From the NCBI GenBank assembly GCA_964454975.1, contig CAYVVD010000005.1, positions 1 through 64,000 on the forward strand: a stretch of DNA of 64,000 bases, in the 5' to 3' direction. Below, piece after piece: positions 60,801 through 64,000 of the stretch. A model generated the notes under the pieces. The model worked only from the letters and a program-made list of their open reading frames with translations. It was not told the origin of the DNA and did not search any database. This DNA comes from CAYVVD01 sp964454975 (GTDB lineage: Bacteria > Bacteroidota > Ignavibacteria > Kapaibacteriales > UBA2268). The position numbers and the translations under genes were made by a program. The stretch's first letter is position 1. Each line of letters opens with the position of its first letter.

Positions 60801-61920
60801 GGCCACCATAGTAAGTTGACCATTGTAATTCACCTGAACTGTCAAACTTGGCAATGAAGCCGTCAGTGTTTCCTGCAAAATTTTCCTGGTAAGCACCTGA
60901 AGTGCTTATATCCGAAGTACTTTTTGTATAACCACTGATGATTATATTGCCACTTGGGTCAATGTCTATCCCGGTTGCAATCTCATCCCTTTGGCCACCA
61001 AAGTAAGTTGACCAAGTCCTGTTGCCTGCAGGTGAAAATTTTGCAATGAAAGCATCCCCGAGAAATTCGCTGCTCCCCCCCTGGTAAGTAACACTATGGG
61101 CTCCGGGCGTAGCAATATAATTATTGGTATTTTCACTATTTGTGTAACCGCAGACGTAAACATTTCCATCACTGTCGGTGACGATTCCTGTTGCCTCTTC
61201 AGCAGACTCCCCGCCATAAAGCGTTCCCCACAGCCTGACTATTGGGTCTATTATCAGCGGTTGAGATTTTTCATAATGCCCTATTTCATAGCTTAATTTG
61301 TTACCGGAGAGCTTATAGCTACTTTGTATTTTATGGTTTTTACTGAATGATACAGGCGCCGAATGGATTAAATCACGAATACTGTTGCATACGAGCATAT
61401 CCCCGCTTTTGTCTAACCGAATTTGGTCAGCTCCTTTAATTACAAAAGAAATATCACCGGGATTGGCTCCCGAATTTACAATTAAATCAAATTCTGCATC
61501 TCCATCTTGGTTTTGATAAAATCGTAAGCCAATTCCCTCCCATATACTATTATATTTTATCTCACTAAAAGAGTTGTAATTAAATGACTTCCCATTTATT
61601 ATCCTTTTAATGACACCATTTTTGGAGAATTGTGGAATGATTTCCGGCTTTTGAGCCAAGTCGAAATCAAAATCTATCCTATGGTATTTTGTAGTAACTG
61701 TGCTGTCATCTTTATTAAATCTTGGATTGTTTCTGAGAACGAAACTTAATCCGGCCTCCCTGAAATAAATATCGTAATCTTTCATTTGGGCGATATATTT
61801 AACTTCTTCGGAATCTTCCTTGCTATGGCCGGTGAATTGCCCAAAATTAGGAATTATATCTAATTCTGCTTTTAATTGTAAGCAAAATAGGCCAAGAATA
61901 AGGCCGGTAAATATTTTCAT
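57835..61920 (-). CDS. giant T9SS-secreted SBBP-repeat protein with PKD-like domains
   Basis: 1361 aa. A signal peptide (1-18) precedes an N-terminal domain (about 20-225) common in SBBP proteins. Seven SBBP-type repeats of about 61-72 aa follow, recognisable by the W(G/S)TYYGG landmark near 231, 303, 367, 433, 498, 568 and 629 and by DxxGNVFxxG strands; they probably form a beta-propeller. Residues about 700-1270 hold several PKD/Ig-like domains, most with one or two Cys, and the C-terminus is a T9SS type A sorting domain (IPNPAIDYLKI...GVYFLRIG). It is exported to the cell surface, perhaps as an adhesin. The SD AGAGGA supports the ATG. Confidence 0.88.
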   Translation of the reverse strand: MKIFTGLILGLFCLQLKAELDIIPNFGQFTGHSKEDSEEVKYIAQMKDYDIYFREAGLSFVLRNNPRFNKDDSTVTTKYHRIDFDFDLAQKPEIIPQFSKNGVIKRIINGKSFNYNSFSEIKYNSIWEGIGLRFYQNQDGDAEFDLIVNSGANPGDISFVIKGADQIRLDKSGDMLVCNSIRDLIHSAPVSFSKNHKIQSSYKLSGNKLSYEIGHYEKSQPLIIDPIVRLWGTLYGGESAEEATGIVTDSDGNVYVCGYTNSENTNNYIATPGAHSVTYQGGSSEFLGDAFIAKFSPAGNRTWSTYFGGQRDEIATGIDIDPSGNIIISGYTKSTSDISTSGAYQENFAGNTDGFIAKFDSSGELQWSTYYGGQSNDRILGQDIDDSGNIFVTGRTMSISGVATNGAHQEEIGGDIGSDAFLIKFNSSGQRQWGTYYGDTETDFSYDCAVDNSGNVFLAGLTFSSSNIATTGAHKTTYSGPNSNAMLVKFNSSGVRQWGTYYGGDGSLGDQAFTVETDNTGNVFVGGACTSSGQNVIATIGAHQTTFGGGIGDGFLVKFSSSGIRQWGTYYGGSDDDIFDGLIFRDGDIYGFGLTWSREDIVTSDAFKDENNFGGYFLTRFSSTGSLRWASFYGCCPTGRDHQGGLAIDNDGNILIASYATDSADYVSKSAFQKSIRGEHDAFLAKIGNLTLQVETGEFKYCTGDSIEVIVMVNSENGFNTNNQFKVEMSDSTGTFNNPTILGTANQSGSFTAKYILPQSLLPATGYRVRVTSDDPSLTSNDNGTNITIGGKPIGEIIGPEVACRNKFETYKSSSSIDFSFQWEAEGGTIEGEDNQNEVIINWGEGDEGRLRVTVTNTESLCTVVFEKTIALINLPDARITGRDEICFGSAAHYLSTIEDGLEYEWEVEGGILAGDPENDDIFVIWDIPETDTGTVRMTYRVPGSSCDSTIERKILVKPIPELALTGSNQVCERETAMYSTIENPDYSYDWQLVGGQIISGSGTASINVQWNTAGTGFLKLLVSSSTTLCSDSARMNIEISGLPELALNGPNVVCGGCTETYFTDDIEGISYKWEVTNGTIIGSDDTPQVVIQWAANGEGNLLLIIQNEDNCTDTLILDIIISNSDSPVIAGNQEVCEGDTVIYTTSSNPDYSNSWWVDGGNVLDVSNHTIEIEWLEAGIGIVNVVRTEIETQTIDSTYEEITINELPEKPTIKREGDILLASPGSKFRWFLNGNPIPEEGNEFNPPEDGLYYVRSISEFGCISELSDAFEYILTDIEEDVSAGIRIIPNPAIDYLKILNLQFENSSVPVSKIQIYNTLGEKVIVENYTYLPEQRVDLNGLPEGVYFLRIGDYFQKFIIGR

Positions 61921-61979
61921 CTGTTATCCTCTTTTTATATAAAAATGAGAAATGATGCTAAAAGTTACAAATTGGGACT

Positions 61980-63977
61980 TTAATTAACAGGCAGGATGAC
62001 GATAAATTCTGAACCTTTGCCCAATTCTGACTCAACTTTAATGAGGCCATTCAATGCGTCTATGCATTTTTTAACAACTGCAAGCCCCAGTCCGGTACCG
62101 CTTACAATCCCAAAGCTGCTTGCTGCTTTGAAAAATGGTTGAAAGAGATGCTCCAAATCTTTTTCGGAAATACCTGAGCCTTCATCCTTGATACTTATCA
62201 CTATTTGGGATATGCCGGGTATTAAAGATACATTTATCTCTGAATCCTTTGGTGAGAATTTAATAGCATTTAACAACAAATTTGAAAGTGCCAGCTTCAA
62301 TAATGGTTTATCTGACACCAACTCAGTAACTTTTGATGGCACAGTTAGTTTGATTCTATGCGAATTATTGGTTTTATTATTTACATTTGCAACCAGACCT
62401 TTTATCAGTTCAACCAAGTCGAATTTACTAATAATAATATCCGGTTCATCAGTGTTGAGTGTGTTATATGAAAGAACATTTTCAACCATTGATGTCATTG
62501 AATTAATTGCATTACTGATTTTGTTAATATGTTTTTCTACTTCATCATACTTTTTAGTTTGCAAAAGCAGTTTTATGATTTCATTTGATGACATGATAAC
62601 AGTTAATGGAGTTCTGTATTCGTGCGAAATAAGGGAAATAAACCTTGATTTAAGTTCACCGATTTCTTTCTCCCTGTTATAAGCAACAATAAGTTCTTTT
62701 TGTGCTTTTCTTAATTCATCCTCAGTAGCTTTCCTTGCCTGGTTCTCCTTTTTTAATACATCCATTGTTAATTTAAGTTGAGCTGTACGGTCTGCAACAG
62801 ATTTCTCAAGGTCTGTGTTCATTCTTTTAATTTTTTCATCGTCTTGTTTAAGATTACTGATATCTCGCATGAAAACAAGTTCAGCCTGGCGTGAATTTAG
62901 CGTGGTTGTACCATTGTTTAATTCAACATCAAAAATGGAGCAGTCTTTTCTTTTAACTTTAATTGTGAATCGTATGTTATTTTCAATTCCTGTCATAAGC
63001 TTAACATAGTTATCAGAAATTTTCTTGTATTCTGACTCCGGGCAAATCACTTCAATAGGCTTATTAATTAATTCACTTGCGGGGAAACCTGTCAAATCAC
63101 TCGCTTTTTTATTTAGAAATCTGATTTTTCTGTCCTGAATGATAAATATTGCGTCCGTTGCGTTTTCAACTACATTCTTATACCTCTTTTCGCTTTCTTT
63201 ATATGCAGCTTCAGTCATAATTGCATTTGTCACATCAATAGCAACTGACAAAATGCATTTTTCCCCTTCATAGTCAAGTAATTCGCAGTAGAGATTTACA
63301 ATCTTAATCATGCCTTTTCTTGACAAAATGGATACTTCTTTACCTCTCAAATAGCCTTTATCTGTAAGTTCCTTCCTAATAACCGAACTGTCATCCCTGT
63401 CAACAAAGAAGTTTATTTCAGCAGTTGTTTTCCCTACGACTTCACTTCTTTTATATTCTAACTCATTTAAAAACATATTATTAACTTCAATGAACTCATC
63501 GGTTTCAAAGCTTGTAATACTCATAATGGCCGGACTCGAAAAAAAAGCTTTGGTAAACTTTTCTTCAGAACTAAGCCGTAGCGCTTCCGATCTTTTCAGG
63601 TTGGTAATATCAATCAGTGAAGCTACGCGGAACTTAGTATCCGGGATTATCCCAATTGTCAGGAAAATGTATTTAACATTACCTTTACCATCTACAAACC
63701 TGAATTCATATTTCCCGGGGGCGGCTTCGCCACTGCTTCGATTATGATGGTAAAGCAACATTTCGTCAAGATCATCTTTATGTACAAAATCCTGCCAGCT
63801 TTTCTTTTCTAATATTTCTACTTTGGGCATGGCGCACAACTCAAAAAACTCTTCGTTTCCTTCTAATATTATTGAGTTCTCATCGAAAATACATGTAGCA
63901 GCACCGGTGTTCTCAAATACGGCTTTGTACTTATTTTCAATCAGGTCTGTAGAATTGTATTTAGTTTCAGTTGGCAT
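61980..63977 (-). CDS. soluble histidine kinase with three PAS domains
   Basis: 665 aa, no membrane segment. PAS domains at about 15-130, 135-255 and 262-380, a coiled coil (ERTAQL-type) and HisKA with His452 (SLISHEYRTPLTVI), then an ATPase (LLLNAIKF, DEGSGIS, GTGLGLAV). The segment REKEIGELKSRFISLISHEYRTPLTV is very like the kinase at 40229-41926 (ELKSRFVSMVSHEFRTPLTV), so they share ancestry. No response regulator gene is adjacent within the window. Confidence 0.9.
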   Translation of the reverse strand: MPTETKYNSTDLIENKYKAVFENTGAATCIFDENSIILEGNEEFFELCAMPKVEILEKKSWQDFVHKDDLDEMLLYHHNRSSGEAAPGKYEFRFVDGKGNVKYIFLTIGIIPDTKFRVASLIDITNLKRSEALRLSSEEKFTKAFFSSPAIMSITSFETDEFIEVNNMFLNELEYKRSEVVGKTTAEINFFVDRDDSSVIRKELTDKGYLRGKEVSILSRKGMIKIVNLYCELLDYEGEKCILSVAIDVTNAIMTEAAYKESEKRYKNVVENATDAIFIIQDRKIRFLNKKASDLTGFPASELINKPIEVICPESEYKKISDNYVKLMTGIENNIRFTIKVKRKDCSIFDVELNNGTTTLNSRQAELVFMRDISNLKQDDEKIKRMNTDLEKSVADRTAQLKLTMDVLKKENQARKATEDELRKAQKELIVAYNREKEIGELKSRFISLISHEYRTPLTVIMSSNEIIKLLLQTKKYDEVEKHINKISNAINSMTSMVENVLSYNTLNTDEPDIIISKFDLVELIKGLVANVNNKTNNSHRIKLTVPSKVTELVSDKPLLKLALSNLLLNAIKFSPKDSEINVSLIPGISQIVISIKDEGSGISEKDLEHLFQPFFKAASSFGIVSGTGLGLAVVKKCIDALNGLIKVESELGKGSEFIVILPVN

Positions 63978-64000
63978 TATTTCTTTGAGGTAAATTTATC

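Noticed and set aside
60000..61230. Repeated DNA pattern as a CRISPR-like or tandem array
   Set aside because: The repeats are imperfect at DNA level and follow the protein's SBBP repeats in frame.

Overview
The window looks like a draft-assembly contig (one run of ten Ns) from a Gram-negative member of the Bacteroidota/Chlorobiota (FCB) group. Signs of this are three proteins with type IX secretion (T9SS) C-terminal sorting domains, an LptD/LolB-like outer-membrane pair, a tRNA-guanine transglycosylase lacking the zinc cysteines (as in Bacteroidota), and TAnnTTTG promoter boxes in front of tRNA genes. Shine-Dalgarno sequences, a SpoIIE/STAS/RsbW partner-switching set and six histidine kinases in 64 kb fit a deep-branching lineage such as Ignavibacteria or Kapabacteria better than gut Bacteroidia; that placement is inference. 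I see no insertion sequence, prophage or CRISPR array.

Left part (1-20 kb): a KdsC-like phosphatase with YtxH/YtxG-like envelope proteins; dihydroorotase with a small unannotated downstream ORF; a large membrane hybrid kinase overlapping a receiver-first kinase; a pterin cluster (PTPS-type synthase, FolE) with RNase HII; a LolB-like lipoprotein overlapping LptD; a second receiver-first kinase; an FAD-linked oxidase; an OmpA-type protein with two OmpA-like domains; and an ECF sigma/anti-sigma/Spy-like stress operon.

Middle (20-43 kb): greA and a minus-strand run (NAD(P)HX repair, VanZ-like, tgt, yajC, ribBA) separated by good intrinsic terminators. A plus-strand run follows: SpoIIE phosphatase, STAS antagonist and RsbW-like kinase, then cytochrome c maturation (CcmC, a CcmD-like small protein, CcmE, CcmF, a thioredoxin-like lipoprotein). 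CcmE carries Cys in place of the haem-binding His, the hallmark of variant 'System I*'. Next come tRNA-Arg, the SRP RNA, and a long run rng-dxr-rseP-surE ending in a signalling cassette (small domain protein, HDOD, histidine kinase, receiver-first kinase).

Right part (43-64 kb): a broken T9SS cargo gene beside a secreted 12-cysteine protein, a methyltransferase, a UMF1-type transporter, etfBA, a bifunctional-nuclease-family protein, tRNA-Met, a minus-strand run (SDR, LOG protein, TPR-thioredoxin protein, Tag), a T9SS subtilase interrupted by the N gap, tRNA-Ala and tRNA-Asp, a ferredoxin-NADP reductase-like enzyme, a giant SBBP-repeat T9SS protein and a soluble PAS histidine kinase.

No single locus is clearly a new defence or mobile system. 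The best leads are the cysteine-type CcmE pathway beside a partner-switching module, the receiver-first kinase family with its HDOD cassette, and the LolB-like/LptD coupling.
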